From NCBI GenBank assembly GCA_947568835.1, contig OX387607.1, positions 4,650,001 to 4,714,000 on the forward strand: a stretch of 64,000 nt of DNA. Direction: 5' to 3'. The translations under genes and the position numbers were made by a program. Under the pieces are notes generated by a model. That model saw nothing but the letters and a program-made list of their open reading frames with translations, had not been told where the DNA came from and made no database searches. Source of the stretch: Protonemura montana. Taxonomy: Eukaryota; Arthropoda; Insecta; Plecoptera; Nemouridae. Position 1 is the stretch's first letter. Each line of letters begins with the position of its first letter. This document shows positions 1 to 12,770 of this stretch, one piece after another.

Positions 1-2479
1 GTATTTTTTATTGCAAATGCATAAATCTCATCGCTCAATACGTCTTACGTACAAACGCACGGATCTCTTTAACAGATTTATTTCCAGCTTTTCCGTTCTT
101 TGCTTAACAAAAAGGAAAATGTAAATAAGCAATAAAAGTATAAAAGTTAAGCAATAAATAATTTCTTCTTGATATTGTCATCTTGGAAGGTAGCTCTACT
201 TTTCAAAGGTTTTCCCGAACCTTTGATGCAAGTCCAATGAAACATTCTGGTTTCAAGTGGCTTTTCTATCTCCCCGAGACGTAACAAAGGAGAGAAAAAA
301 GTACAGCTCTGTGTGTTGTCAAGAGAGAGAAAGGAATGGAAGAAAGAAAGAGGTAGAGAGAGAGAGAATTGAAGACTAGACGAAATAGATGGATGTGTTT
401 TAACAAATGTCTACTAACGCACTGTTTTATCTTTGTTCAAACAGACTAAGCTTATGATCAAATGATGAATGAGGAAACGGAAATTCCACCCTCGAACGTT
501 CCATGCTTCTTACTCAAATTTCAAATCCTTGAGACGCGTGAAAATCGAGCCTCTAACGGTGGGTGAAGGTGCCATCCTGAACTCAGATCAGAGTGAGGAC
601 ATACGCTACCGATAGGGGCGCCACCGGTCGTTGTGGAGTGACATGTGGGCCAAATGTCAATTTAAAAAAACACTGTCAATTATCTTCGCTTATTTTTACA
701 AATTTTATTTTGCTCTAATGCTTAGGTATGTCGTGCCGAGATATTTTGTTTTTGGAGATATTTTAAGAATTATACTACCAATTTTATAACAATAGTGAAA
801 ATAACTTTTGATGTGAAATAAGGGTCATTCCAAGTCAATTCAACAAATTTTTTTTGGAAAATTTACCGTCACCTCTTAGGAATCTTGGTACGATGGTGAC
901 TACCTCATTTCTATTGTTGACTTATTTTTTGTTTGCCTCCGAGTCAAATGGTTCGCCCGGTACGGCGCAGAAACGGCGGGATGGCACTGGATTTTGGGGT
1001 TCACCCGCCGATTTTCTTCCTCAAATTGCGTCAGCTGTAGTTAAGATAGATTAATGAAAAAAAATCCTTGAAAGGTATTTAAACGTTGTTTCCTAAAATG
1101 TATATTTCTTTTATTGAAAAATTTTAGAATCCCCCCTTCTCCCTTTTTTATTTTTTCTTCCCCTATTATCATTCAAAATAGTATTTTGATTTTTTTGAAA
1201 ATTTTTGAAAATTTTTTTGAAAATATTTTTATAGCTAAAAATATAAACTCTAATTTGTGAAAGTTTCAGAGTGGGACAGCAAAGGAAATGTTAAGATAAA
1301 AATTAAAATGTATCGCAGTGTGTAAAAAAATCGCATGTTTTTACATGTGTTTACGCGTTTAAAGTAAGCTAAGGACAGAATATGCAAATGTTTTCAAAAT
1401 TTAGTCCCGCACCTTGGCACTTTTCAGTGTCTTGGTACGCCTTCCACCACGTTTGGGCTTCTAGCTAAGAAAAAAATAAAATAACCAATAGAACGCTGAG
1501 AAAATTTCAGTGAAAAAAAGCTGAAAATAATACATAAAACTATAAAAAATACACTTAATGTACAAACATCCCCTTAATTAAAAGAAAAAAATAATTTCCC
1601 TCCTTTAACTTAACGAAACCTTAAAAAGATATCACTAAAGAACAGATTAAGCTTATCTGAAAGTTTTGTCATCGAATTCGCAAAATATTTTGAGCTACTG
1701 ATTTTTCTCGATTTCGGAATCGAATAGGAATATCTCAATTATGAGATATGCTAATTTACCTACTACACATATTTATTCGAGAAAAAAAATTGTGTCTCAA
1801 AAACTGGCGCATTCTTCACCGCGAAACTTCCAGATAAGTTAAACCAGTAATTTACACAAGAATTTAAATTTAAATTTAAATAAAGCATCACCTATCATCA
1901 CCGGAATTGTAACGCTTTAACAGAACATTACAAAAAAAAAACAGCCAACACATGCCAAGAGTTACCAAGCTACTAAACTTCACCAAATGTTCAAGAAATT
2001 ACACAGAAGCTCACTCTATAATTTAAGTTTCCCATAGTTTGGCCCGCCTTGCAACTTAATGGCTGTCGAGTTGTTCAACTTATGGAAACAGCTGATCTGA
2101 TCCGGCCAGCATCCACAAGGTGTTATTTTCCAGCAGTAAATCAGGGGAGAGCACGTCGACCGAATCTGTCATCAACGCGGACTCCCGACGCCGAGAGGAA
2201 CATAGAGCACCCTCGTGCGGGTACAGGATTTAAGCAAGATAAATTTGCCATGTCCTAACAAGATTTAACTTGTTGATTATGAAAGTAAAATATTAAGTAG
2301 TAAATGTAAACGCAGGAACGTTTCATAGCATTAAGTTCAGAGCTTTGAGAAGTTAAGCGTAAAAGCTTTATTCAGTGATAAATTATTAACTTTGAAAAGT
2401 AACCAGAAGTGCATGTAAATAAATTGTGTTTTGAACAGTTTTATAAAAGAACGAGTGTTTTTTGAAGATCATATATATT

Positions 2480-2508
2480 TTTATTTTATTTATTTATTTA
2501 TTTATTTA
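2480..2508. repeat. (TTTA)n microsatellite
   Basis: TTATTTTATTTATTTATTTA and onward, about seven units. Confidence 0.85.
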
Positions 2509-2794
2509 ACATTTTATTCATTATACAAAAAAATTATATGATTACATTGTACATATTTGCAGGTAAATGAAGCCCGATGAAGTTCGACATAATGCCAAAG
2601 CAGAAATGATTCAAGCACTAAATAAATTTAAACTTTTTATCATGTTGTGCATGTAAATTACACAATAACGAACAATAGTTTGAACCATTAGACGAACTAT
2701 ACGTACCGTATTTTTTATCAGAGTAATTTCAAAGCTTTTACCAGTAAGTATATTGGTATAGAGCTTAGTTTTTGTTATTTCTGCCGATTCAACG

Positions 2795-2900
2795 ATCTGG
2801 CAACACTTGGTAACGGTAAGTGCCACCCGATAAGGCTTGCGGCCTTTTTTTTTAACAATCCCTTGAAATGAAATAATTTTTACTCAAAATATCGATAAAT
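2795..2900 (+). repeat. Dispersed repeat family B, copy
   Basis: GGTAACGGTAAGTGCCACCC, GATAAGGCTTGCGGCC, a T-run, then AATAATTTTTACTCAAAATA and TCGATAA. The same order recurs at 44865-44960, and reversed at 60085-60180. Not assigned to a known family. Confidence 0.7.
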
Positions 2901-3649
2901 GTATACCAATCGTTAAACTTACCAAGATTGACGATACATTTAGCGTAAATCAGCCTCAAATGAAAGAAATTTGCTAGAAATTACACAATTCAATTTCTTA
3001 ACAATCGAAACGATAGATACGCCATCGAGTAGCATCCTAATTTTTTTCCTGTGAAGTAATCTGCGGTCTCTTCCGCGAAGACAGTTTAACATTAGCGCTA
3101 TGTAAGTGTTATGTGGTATGCTTGGTATGTACAGTAGCTATGTTACTCTATAGTAACATTAGCGCCTTTAAAAAACAAATCAAATGATTATGTGAACCAA
3201 ACAAACATTTCACCGATTGCAAATAGGTCAAAACTAAAAGAAGCTGACCGGATAGCCTCTACATCGAAGCTTTCAAAGAGACAGGTTGAGTATCATGTTG
3301 AGTGACTTGTCCTTGTCTAACCCTCCGAAGTGAGTAACAAGAACAAAGGGGATCGGCGGTGATGAATGGGGTAGGGCAGCGAGTAAGCAGTCGGAAAAAC
3401 GGCACGCGATAAATACGTTGTTCCCCGCGATGGACGTTTAACTATCAACTGATGAACAGGTCGACGAAAAACGACGAGATGCTCGTTCGCTGGATGTGTT
3501 CCATGGAAAAACTAGGACAACGTAAAATCCACTCTCGATTTCTGTCGATCTAGAACGAGCGATCATTCAATGTCGGCTATGGAAAAAAAATAGATTTGGG
3601 GACATTGCTGACAAAATTACAAGTCTATAGTCTAGTACGAAGTAAAAAA

Positions 3650-4610
3650 AAAAACAGCACAAGGACTGTTCCATGAATTGCTACAGTCCAGCCCAAGAAA
3701 GAAGATTCCAGCACAAGGACTGTCCCCAGCATTGCTACAGTATAGCCTGTGAGAGAAGAAACCAGCACAAGTACTGGCCCTGCATTGCTACAGTCTAGCC
3801 CGTGAGAGAAGATACCAGCACAAGGACTGGCTCCAGCATTGCTACAGTCTATCCCGTGAGAGAAGATATCAGCACAAGGACTGCCCCCAGCATTACTACA
3901 GTCTAGCCAGTGAGAGAAGATTCCAGCACAAGGACTGCCCAGCATTGCTACAGTCTAGCCCGTGAGAGAAGATACCAGCACAAGGACTGTCCCCAGCATT
4001 GCTACAGTCTAGCCCGTGAGAGAAGATACCAGCACAAGGACTGTCCCCTGCATTGCTACAGTCTAGCCAGTGAGAGAAGATACCAGCACAAGGACTGCCC
4101 CCAGCATTGCTACAGTCTGGCCCGTGAGAGAAGATATCAGCACAAGGACTGCACCCTGCATTGCTACAGTCTAGCCAGTGAGAGAAGATACCAGCACAGG
4201 GACTGCACCCTGCATTGCTACAGTCTAGCCAGTGAGAGAAGATACCAGCACAAGGACTGCCCCCAGCATTGCTACAGTCTGGCCCGTGAGAGAAGATATC
4301 AGCACAAGGACTGCACCCTGCATTGCTACAGTCTAGCCAGTGAGAGAAGATACCAGCACAAGGACTGCACCCTGCATTGCTACAGTCTAGCCAGTGAGAG
4401 AAGATACCAGCACAAGGACTGTCCCCTGCATTGTTACAGTCTAGCCCGTGAGAGAAGATATCAGCACAAGGACTGTCCCCTGCATTGCTACAGTCTAGCC
4501 CGGTAGAGAAGATACCAGCACAAGGACTGCACCCTGCATTGCTACAGTCTAGCCAGTGAGAGAAGATACCAGCACAAGGACTGCACCGTGCATTGCTACA
4601 GTCTAGCTGA
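3650..4610. repeat. 54-bp minisatellite, about 18 copies
   Basis: Head-to-tail units built on CAGCACAAGGACTG, then C-rich CCCAGCATTGCTACAG, then TCTAGCC and GTGAGAGAAGATAC. The period is 54 bp, a multiple of three, so both strands stay open over long stretches: the + strand from 3910 repeats HCYSLA..ERRYQHKDC, and the - strand repeats SPCAGIFSH.LDCSNAG. A short unit near 3934 lacks two bases and breaks the frames. Variant units (Gln or Leu after DCP/DCT; Ala-Arg or Ala-Ser) recur in blocks of three between about 4090 and 4420. There is no supported start, splice or domain, so I treat it as satellite DNA and not as a gene. Confidence 0.95.
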
Positions 4611-5506
4611 AAATGAAAATGGCGGATAAGATTTTTTTTGTGTATTTTTTTCAAATTTATACTTGGCTTGCATGTCAATCTAAAACGACCGTTGGTGCCG
4701 GGAAAGTGTGTTCTGAACGGAGTTAAGTGAAAGTTAAAAGAAAGTTACTTGAACTATTGGTGTGGATTCACAAATAGTTTTATCTTCTGTTTCCTGATGA
4801 CATTCCAGTATATTTATATTTTTGTCATGAGTTTTGTGCAAGGTATAGTTTAAAATTTTCTCCACGCATAAAAACTACGTTAATATCTTTCTCAAATATT
4901 TTTTTTCTCGCTTTTTTTCTCCATTTTCATATTTAATTAATGCGGACCTTTGAAAAATCCGAGAGGCTTTGTTGGTAACTACGTGAAACAACTGAAAGGC
5001 GAGCCGTTAAATAAAATTCGCGACGCCAGGACGAAATGAAGTCGAACTTTTATTTTGTTGCCAACTTTTTAGCACGGCAGGTAATAAACATCTCGTTGCT
5101 AGAGAAGCAAAAAGCCCAGCGTGAAACTCTGGAAATAATTTCCTAAACAGATAACCGTGTTTTAAAATCGCTGACATTAGATTTCGAAAATTAAAAGAAC
5201 ATTGCGTGAGTTAAACGAAATTTTCATAACTATTGTTTTGTTTTGGGATAGAACGGTCGTTCGGACAACAAAACAAAACGCAATGAAGACCAGCTAAGTG
5301 TCCTCGACTTGTGGCGAAAGGGACAGTCACTCATCGGGGTTACAAGTACAAGTGATGGTCATGTGACCAGCCACATGGTTTAGGGGCTGCAAGTGGAAAG
5401 CTAAGGGTACACACTGGCTTTTGTCTCGGATCACCCGCTAGCACCTTGCCTTGGGTTCGAGACTAGCCAATGAAACCTTAACTGCCCCTTGCAGGCTGAT
5501 TATTTT

Positions 5507-5556
5507 GTTTTAACGACGCACTGTTGTGACAACGGGCCCTGGTCTAACGTCATCGT
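5507..5556 (-). mobile_element. 5S-headed SINE tail fragment
   Basis: TTTTAACGACGCACTGTTGT followed by GACAACGGGCCCTGGTCTAA and CGTCATCG is the reverse of the SINE tail. Nothing of the body or head is recognisable beyond it. Confidence 0.7.
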
Positions 5557-7219
5557 AAGTGTCCTCTCTCATGAACTTAATTTTGTAGTAAGTCTCAAGT
5601 TCCTTTGAGAAACTGTACTGCGATGTTGCTTAGTTTCCCTTATTGTGCTAAGAAATCAAGCGGATTGACAAATGGTGATCCAGAATTTGACCAAAAGATA
5701 TTTTTCCTTGCACTTTAAGAGATTTTCATTTTCTTCTTGTCCTGGTAATATGAAAAAGCAGAAAAAACAAAACAAATTTAATAAAAGCCAACAGTATCTC
5801 CAAAAAATAAAACACGAGTGTAGACAAACGGGGTGACAGAGGTGACAAACGTACTCTCGATTCCCGGTTTGTCCCCTCTCCCCCTCTTTCTGATTTCCCG
5901 ACCTTGGCCGATTCCAGACGATAAGAGACCACGACTTCCAGGCACGAACCGCGCGCCCCGGAAAATCCCGGAAAACTTTGTCGTCGTCGCCGCCGTCGCC
6001 GCGTATAGGGCCAACTTTGCGCGCAGTGTTTTTAAGGTGTAGATATTGGCTTAAGTCGAATTCTTCTGGATTTACGCCAGACAAGATTTCCCCTCAGTAA
6101 ACAAGATCTCACTCGAAATTATTGAGAGCCGCCATCGGTGAGGGATGGTCAGTGAGAAAATGCGCTGTGCGGAGAAAACTCGTGAAAAGCAAGCAAAATT
6201 AGTTTTAGACTTACGCTTGGTTTGATTCCATGGAATTTTACGATGAGTGCATTTTCCTGATAATTACAGCTCGTTAAGCGAATCATTTTGTAATAAAAAG
6301 TTTGTAAATTAAGCGTGCAATTAAAAAAAGCGCTCTAAGAACACGAACTATAGAGTCGCTTATCTAGAAAAGCTAGCTAGTCTCATCCGTCAGTCTTTTA
6401 AGATAACTCAGCCATCGCCCGCAAATTTTTTCGCAAAACTTTTCCATGTTTTTGCAGTGAACCCTAGAATTCATTAAAATCTTCAAAATCCCCTGCAGGG
6501 CACTCGAGTAAACGTGCAGGCTAATTGGTGTATTATGGAGCGGTTCCAATCAGTGATATCGTATTTGCTCCATCCTCCCACGCCCTTATCACTCAACCCA
6601 CTCTAAAGGACATCGTCAGAGTCCATCACCGTCGTCTGGTAGACGTCGCGGAAACATCCGTTCCACCCACGAGCACCGTTTCCGGTGTAATAAAGCACAA
6701 ATATTACCGGGGCGCATGCGCTCACAAGCACAGCGAGCGAAAATCTCGACTTACGGGATAGCGATTCAATTTTGTTTCGGCAAGTTGGTAATTTCGAGCA
6801 CATGACACTCGGGGGAGGAATATATGGTTTTCTTTTTTTTTGGGGGGGTTGCGCTCGCGGAATCGAACCATCGTGCATTTTTTTCAGATAAAGTTAACGT
6901 TCTTCGAACAAGAAAAACTATTCGGCACGAGAATCACGTACATTTTATAGATATATAGATATAGATATATAAACGTATATATAAAATAAGGCGTAAGAGT
7001 TTCTAATCTCGATCCGAGTCGAGATTGTGGAAAAAGTTGCCGGTCGGTATCACAATTCGAAATCTTTTCCTCCTCCAACGACAATCCACCTGGTATATTG
7101 GTTTCAGATTTCGAAATTCAAGCGCGGATAGGTGACAAAATAACCGAGGCCACGCAACTTGGCACAAAGGAAAGCGAGAGGCGTTATTTCTACAACCCAT
7201 ATACGAATAACGCTGATTC

Positions 7220-7238
7220 AAAAAAAAAAAAAAAAAAA
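7220..7238. repeat. Poly(A) tract
   Basis: Nineteen A. No retroposon body is recognised next to it. Confidence 0.85.
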
Positions 7239-8464
7239 GGTCCACCAAACACTAGTGCCGTCCGGAATGGCATCGGCTACGCTCTTGATCCGCTCAATCC
7301 TACCAAACTCCCACGGGATAGCGTTCGTCCAGGACCATTCAGGAATCGAGCTCCAAATTAGTCCCACGGAAAACTGAGAAAAACACAGTCACGGTCGTTC
7401 ATGCTTTGATTAGCTCAAAAAAAAAAAGCGTGGTAAAGAAACGAAAACTCTCTCTCGGTCGTCGTAAGACAAAAGACTTGCTAGGCGTGCTGGAGTACGG
7501 CCGCATTAATATAAATGGCTGCACGGATTTCCACGCAATTCGGGCATTACAGGACCGTCCAGGCCAGAGTGTAGTTTCCACCGCTGACGTGGAGGGGGGG
7601 GGGGTCTTGCGCTTGCATTCCCTCCGCGGTGAAATATTTAGCCGCGTCTCAGCGACGAAACACACGGGGGTCGGAGGGAAAGCGATGTGGCCCTCACGGA
7701 GAGTTCCCCGAACGCCCGGAAGTATTCGCGGGGAAAATCTGACCAAACTACAAGGGGCCAGCCAAGCTTAGAAGAGAATTGCTTTTATGTGTGTGTGTAT
7801 ATGTGTGAGCTGGCTATTTTCTATATAGATATAGTTAAAATGCCTTTGTTTCATGTGGTTGGACGGGCTATGTACCTTTATGATAATATGTAAACGATGT
7901 AACAATGCTTTAAAATATGTGGAAGGAAAACGGTGTAGGTACCAAGTATAACGATGATTCTGTAGCCAACTAAACAAAAATACACGGGTATTTTACAGTA
8001 TTAATGTACTGGGAATTACGCGTTCTTTTGTGTTTCTGTATTGCGAGAGCGACTGTTGACCGTTGTGGTTAAGTATGCTGTTTCATCACGTGGAGAAAAA
8101 TTAAATGTCAGGATTGCATTCAACGTGCGCCCGGCCAGCGGCATTTGAAAAGCTCGTCATGCCCAAGCAGGAACTTGTAAATGGATTCGAGCATCTTGAT
8201 AAAGCGGACGTTTCGCGTCCCAGAATTCTAAACACATAACTTGCCGGCAATTGAAGTGGATTCCGTCGCCAGACAGATGTCCGGACAGAGCGGGCTAAAG
8301 CTGAACTTTAAACGCTAATCCAATAGCAGATGTGGCCAAATCTTGGCTACATCAAGTGACGTAAACGTCTGGCGCATTTACTTAATTGCGAGTCCCGAGA
8401 CTTACGAGTTAAGAAAGTCAGAGTCTTCGCTCGGATCACGTCTTGTACTTGATCGGTGAGGTTG

Positions 8465-8840
8465 TCCCCCGAACGCAGCCCGCAGCGCAAAGCAGGCACT
8501 GCCACTGAAAACTAGTCGGTAAGTTGTTCAACTGCTGCACGCACGACGCAGAATTGATAAATCGACGACACCAGAGTCTCTCAACGCCAACCACAGAGCA
8601 AAGCAAACATTTCTAATAGATAAGTGGACACATTATTTCAATTTCTAGATGCAACCCGCAGAGCAGGAAACTTGGCACCTCCACCAAAGACAAATTCATA
8701 ATTCACTTTAGCCCCTGAACGCAACCCGCAGAGCTTCTAACTTGGCACTTCCACCAGAAACAGTACATAATTCACTTAAGCCCCTGAATGCAGCCCGCAG
8801 AGCAGGAAACTCGGCACCTCCACCGAAGACAAATGCATCA
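8465..8840. repeat. Short tandem repeat, period about 70 bp, three good units plus decayed ones
   Basis: GCARCCCGCAGAGC begins units at 8651, 8721 and 8790, each followed by AACTYGGCACYTCCACC and a spacer ending CACTTWAGCCCCTGAA. Decayed starts occur at 8475 and near 8586. The core TGGCACCTCCACC occurs again at about 10224 and 45174, so the unit derives from, or has seeded, a dispersed sequence. Confidence 0.85.
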
Positions 8841-11800
8841 ATTATTTTGGCGCACTCATCCATCCGATGACGGTTTGCAAAATGATGATTAGCCATTAAA
8901 TAATTAACATATCTCCGGCGCGTCGTGTTTTGCGCTATGTTCCACTGTGTTCTATTACAAATGAATGATCTTGTGTCATATAATTGCATGTACGATCAGC
9001 TGAACCGTACGCCGATAGACATCTGCTTTGGGCGTATGTCGCGTTAACATTGTTAATTAGATGATCTATTCATTGGCATTGTGTTCGAAACCATATAAGC
9101 GCGTCCTTTGTGGCCTGGCATTCGCCGCAGACCCGTAAAGTGTGCGTTGCCATGTCGATGTACCCACGAGCGGCGCTGGTTTAAATCTGTACCTAGACTG
9201 GACGATGGTTCAGTTCGAAGTGACTTGAAGCACACAAAGAAAAATTGACAAAATAGATATTGGATGAAATAGACATTTGCTGAATTTAAAATAGATATTG
9301 GATTCGAAGCATATACCCTGGTAAGTGGTAGTTGTACTCAGGGTGAAAACTCAACTTACTGGGCGTATCGAAATGAAACAAACAAAACAAAAAACACCAA
9401 TCACATTCAATATGAAAAAAAAAGTATCCTTAATTATCCCCCGATTAAAGTTTTAAGCATCTTGATCCAGTTTAACGAAGTTTCAATGAGATTACCGGAG
9501 TAGTTACTTAAATTTGAAAATCCCAAAACAATCAGTCAACCCAAGAACCATTTCTTAGCCTTCTGGTGAAGGTAATTTCTGCCTGGTCACATCGTTCTTG
9601 ATCCAATTTGATGATTTTACTTAATCTTTACAGACCGTAATTCCTTAACATGTCACAAAATAAGTGGAACCAAGTGACGAAAATGTTTTTCAAGCGTTGC
9701 CTGGTATCTCCTAGACCAGTCGTTTCAATGGTGAACTTTTGACAAGCCCTCGACTTTGATTTCATTCAAGCTTGAATCCTTGGAAAAAGTGGCTGAAATA
9801 GATTACAAAACGTTGGAAAAACTGAAACTTGTCACTTCATTAAAACCCTACAGTAATTGTTTTATCATTTTGTAACTACTCATAAAGTTAGGTAAAAAAA
9901 AAAAAAACACTTAACTCTCGGGAATGGCGCAGTCAATACACTGTTTTAACGTCTTTTATTGAACTAGCTCGATGGTTACGGTTATTCAATTACTTACCGT
10001 TCTAGTTATTTTATAAATAGAAGAAGTTTACAAGCCCGTCCCAAAATATTTAGCGATGAAACAAAGGTGTTATTATTATTCGTAAAACCCCGCAAGGTAA
10101 ATTAGCTGGCATTCGAAACATGTGCGAAGGAACATGAAATTAAATTTTAAACCTGCACATCGTGCGTGCGATCTCTCCCGGGGGGCATAATTGCTAGCGT
10201 AAAGTTAAGTTTTCTGTAAAACCTGGCACCTCCACCTAATTACCGTCTCTAATTCCCCAGCAAGTGACTCATAGTTTGCCTAATTACATTGTTCCACCAC
10301 ACGTAGCTGCCTGTCACAATGTTACCTTTGCTTGTGTTAACCGATGCGGTATCTCTGCTGTTATAAGTCGCACGCGTGGATTATCTACGCACATGCTAAT
10401 TGGTGCGTGAGCGATGTGTAAGCCAGATGTGCTGAGGAAAGGTGACGTGTACGTGAGATGGCGCTATGGGTCTATCCGTCGAGATGGTAACTCGATTTGC
10501 GGTGCGGCGGATTCTAACGAAATCATCACACGATCTCATGTCTGGTATTATCGATTGCTGGAGATGTGTACGCCACGAGACGTATCTTTATCGAAAGTAA
10601 TCGAATTAGGATTCAGGATATTTTTATTACAGTTTTATCCGTGCGGTGAGAACTTGATATCTTACGAAATGGATCGCGAATATTGAAAAAGCTTGGCCCC
10701 ACTATCTTCAAACATTTTCATATATGAAAAGTGTAGTTTTCTTTTTTTTTGCCTAGAAATTGGCATCCGGCTTATGGACTTACCACGAGAAACTGGAACT
10801 TTTCCTGAAAGAAAGTAGTGCCAGTATAGAGTTATAGGTCTATTACAAATAAAGTTTGGCACACTGCGCGAGCTAGAAGATTTTCATCGCTTCTCCGAAA
10901 ATGTGTTATCATTTTTAATAAATAGTGACCACACAGCGAAATTTCCCATCGTGAAAACCAGCATAGTTATTTCGAATCCCAGCACTAAATAGTCGGAAAA
11001 GTAACGGCAGCAACATAAATTCGACCGATACACTGCTGACGCTATCGTTTGGCATGTTCGCGAGCGAAACGGTTAGACTAAACCACATCGTTCTAAGTGG
11101 ACTGAAGGGACCGTCGGGCAAAAACAACCCAAACTCCCGGACGCCGATGGCAAACGTTACTTACGACCTTGCAAACATGCACCTTTCACCATCAGCGGCC
11201 TAAAAACTGTCCCGTAAGAGTCCAGTCAAGCCCGTGTACACGAACGCCAAGGGGCAACGCCATGCAGTCATAGAATGCAAGCATCGAGCTCAACCGTGTG
11301 AAATGCACCGGCTCAAAAGCACACACACAAAAAAAACGTGCAAGCACGCAACGGTAATAAATTCAAATTTCAAAGTAGAACAATGTCGGTTTCGATAGCG
11401 AAATTCCCACGAGGAGATTTTTAAAAAGAGTTTGGATGCCACGGAAAATAAATCGACCGGGGGCATTAAAATAAATCTAGTGTTGGTTGCTATGAATTTA
11501 AAAACCGCTTAGCATTTATTTTTCGCGCTGCGGTATTTTGTTTGGCATATTTTTCGGTGAGCTTGGGGAGGTGACGCGTATCGTACAACACATCTTGCAC
11601 AGATACCACACGATCAAGTGTCATAGCAGGACAAAGGGGTTTGAACGTCGACCACAGCGCTATGTGTCGCCCGCAAATCAAGTGGCTTTCCGGGACTTAG
11701 GCCGGCAAACGGTCGCGGCCAAAGAGCCCACTAGACTTGGACATAACAGCAAGAACCAGAATGCTTCAGCCGTTCCTTTGGTGTCGAATAACTTTTGAAA

Positions 11801-12340
11801 AGGTGTATTACTAGTGTCTGCATGGGGCACATTTCGTGCCGCCTAAAATAGAAGCGTTATCCTAGAAAAAAATTGGCAAACTTCGCATTTTTTTTTCTTA
11901 TTGAATTCCGATTTGACCGACAAGAGTAAATCAACCAGAAATTGAGTAAAAACAAAGACACGGTGTGTGGTGCGTAAATTTTGTAATCATCTCATTTTTT
12001 AGAATTGTGTTTAGAGTTGTGTGGTCCAGCGACGAGGATGCTGCGAGATCTGGACGGGATTAAATGTTAGCTGTTTCCCTAGATGGCGAGAAATTGTAAA
12101 ATGTACGGCGTTTTCACCATATTTTACTGAAAGCACTGTTTCAATAACTTCCCGTTACCTTTACCCTTTCATATATACTTTTGTGGTAAACAACGCATAC
12201 CCCTAAGGTACGCATTACAATGAATTGTACAAATTTGATTGAGCATGAATGACCGCATAATCAAATTTACTACGTTAGAATGTAGTCAGCCTTCCAAAGT
12301 GTAATATTAACTTTGTTAAATTTGACTATCAGGAAGTTAG

Positions 12341-12770
12341 ACCGAATGGTTTGGCGTGTTGAAAACACCGGCACTCGTGATATCACCGAAATATAGTAGC
12401 AATGCGCTGGGTCAGGTATTGGATGAGTGACCATCATACACATGGCCAGATCTGTTCGGGAGAGAGGTTGGAGTGATGAAAGTTAGTACGGCAACTTCAC
12501 TCGCATTGCTTATCAACCTCTCGACAGCTTGGATTTCTGGAGGAATCCTGTTGTTCGCATTTTACCGTCCTACGGAAGGGACGTAAAGCCGGTGGTCCCC
12601 TTGGTGCTCTTGGACAGGAATAGGCCACGCGCCTACACCAAATTTCGCCTCCTCCTTTCTAGGCTAGGTAAGGTTCATCATCATCCTAATCATCACCTGG
12701 GCCATTATACCGGTGCCGCAAGGCTCGTTGTCACAACAGTGCGTCGTTAAACAGAACTAATCGATCAATC
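12341..12770 (+). mobile_element. SINE with 5S-rRNA-like head, full-length copy
   Basis: The first 120 bp resemble 5S rRNA in order. GATATCACCGAAATATAG corresponds to the 5S GATCTCGGAAGCTAAG region, and GGTCAGGTATTGGATGAGTG to 5S GGTTAGTACTTGGATGGGAG (box C of the internal Pol III promoter). A body follows (GGGAGAGAGGTTGG, CACTCGCATTGCTTATCAAC, CTCGACAGCTTGGATTTCTG), then a tail with TTGTCACAACAGTGCGTCG, TTAAACAG and a short AATC-type 3' end. The same modules recur in at least five other places here. Elements with 5S heads are classed as SINE3. No convincing target-site duplication is visible (only ATCAGGA on both sides). Confidence 0.85.

Larger units (their letters stand above)
1..3649. other. 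AT-rich DNA upstream of the minisatellite, no gene seen
   Basis: Contains a GA-rich tract (321-368), AAATTT repeats (1861-1881), the TTTA microsatellite and a family-B repeat. The frames at 854-1054 and 2049-2258 have no recognisable domain. The first has a hydrophobic stretch (TSFLLLTYFLFA), but I found no phase-compatible donor I would trust. Confidence 0.5.
4611..12340. other. No gene seen; GC-richer patches and short repeats
   Basis: Holds the SINE tail at 5.5 kb and the 70-bp array at 8.5 kb. The 5840-6040 patch (CGTCGTCGCCGCCGTCGCC) and the 6.5-7.75 kb stretch, with a G-run at about 7592, are GC-richer and keep several frames open on both strands by composition. No domain is recognisable. 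Confidence 0.45.

Noticed and set aside
4090..4420. Relation between the 162-bp three-unit block of the minisatellite and the 163-bp satellite
   Set aside because: The lengths are close but the sequences show no similarity.
3650..4610. CRISPR array
   Set aside because: The repeats are contiguous variants with no unique spacers, and the DNA is eukaryotic.
3896..4678. 260-codon open frame on the - strand and 198-codon frame on the + strand
   Set aside because: Both are produced by the 54-bp period of the minisatellite. There is no splice signal, domain or secretion signal, and the opposite strand is equally open.
5445..5470. GGGTTCGAGACTA as a tRNA-derived promoter box
   Set aside because: No stem pairing and no A box at the expected distance.
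6835..6875. GGTTCGATTCC on the - strand as a tRNA B box
   Set aside because: The flanking bases do not form a T-stem, no A box lies at the right distance, and a run of G follows in place of an acceptor stem.
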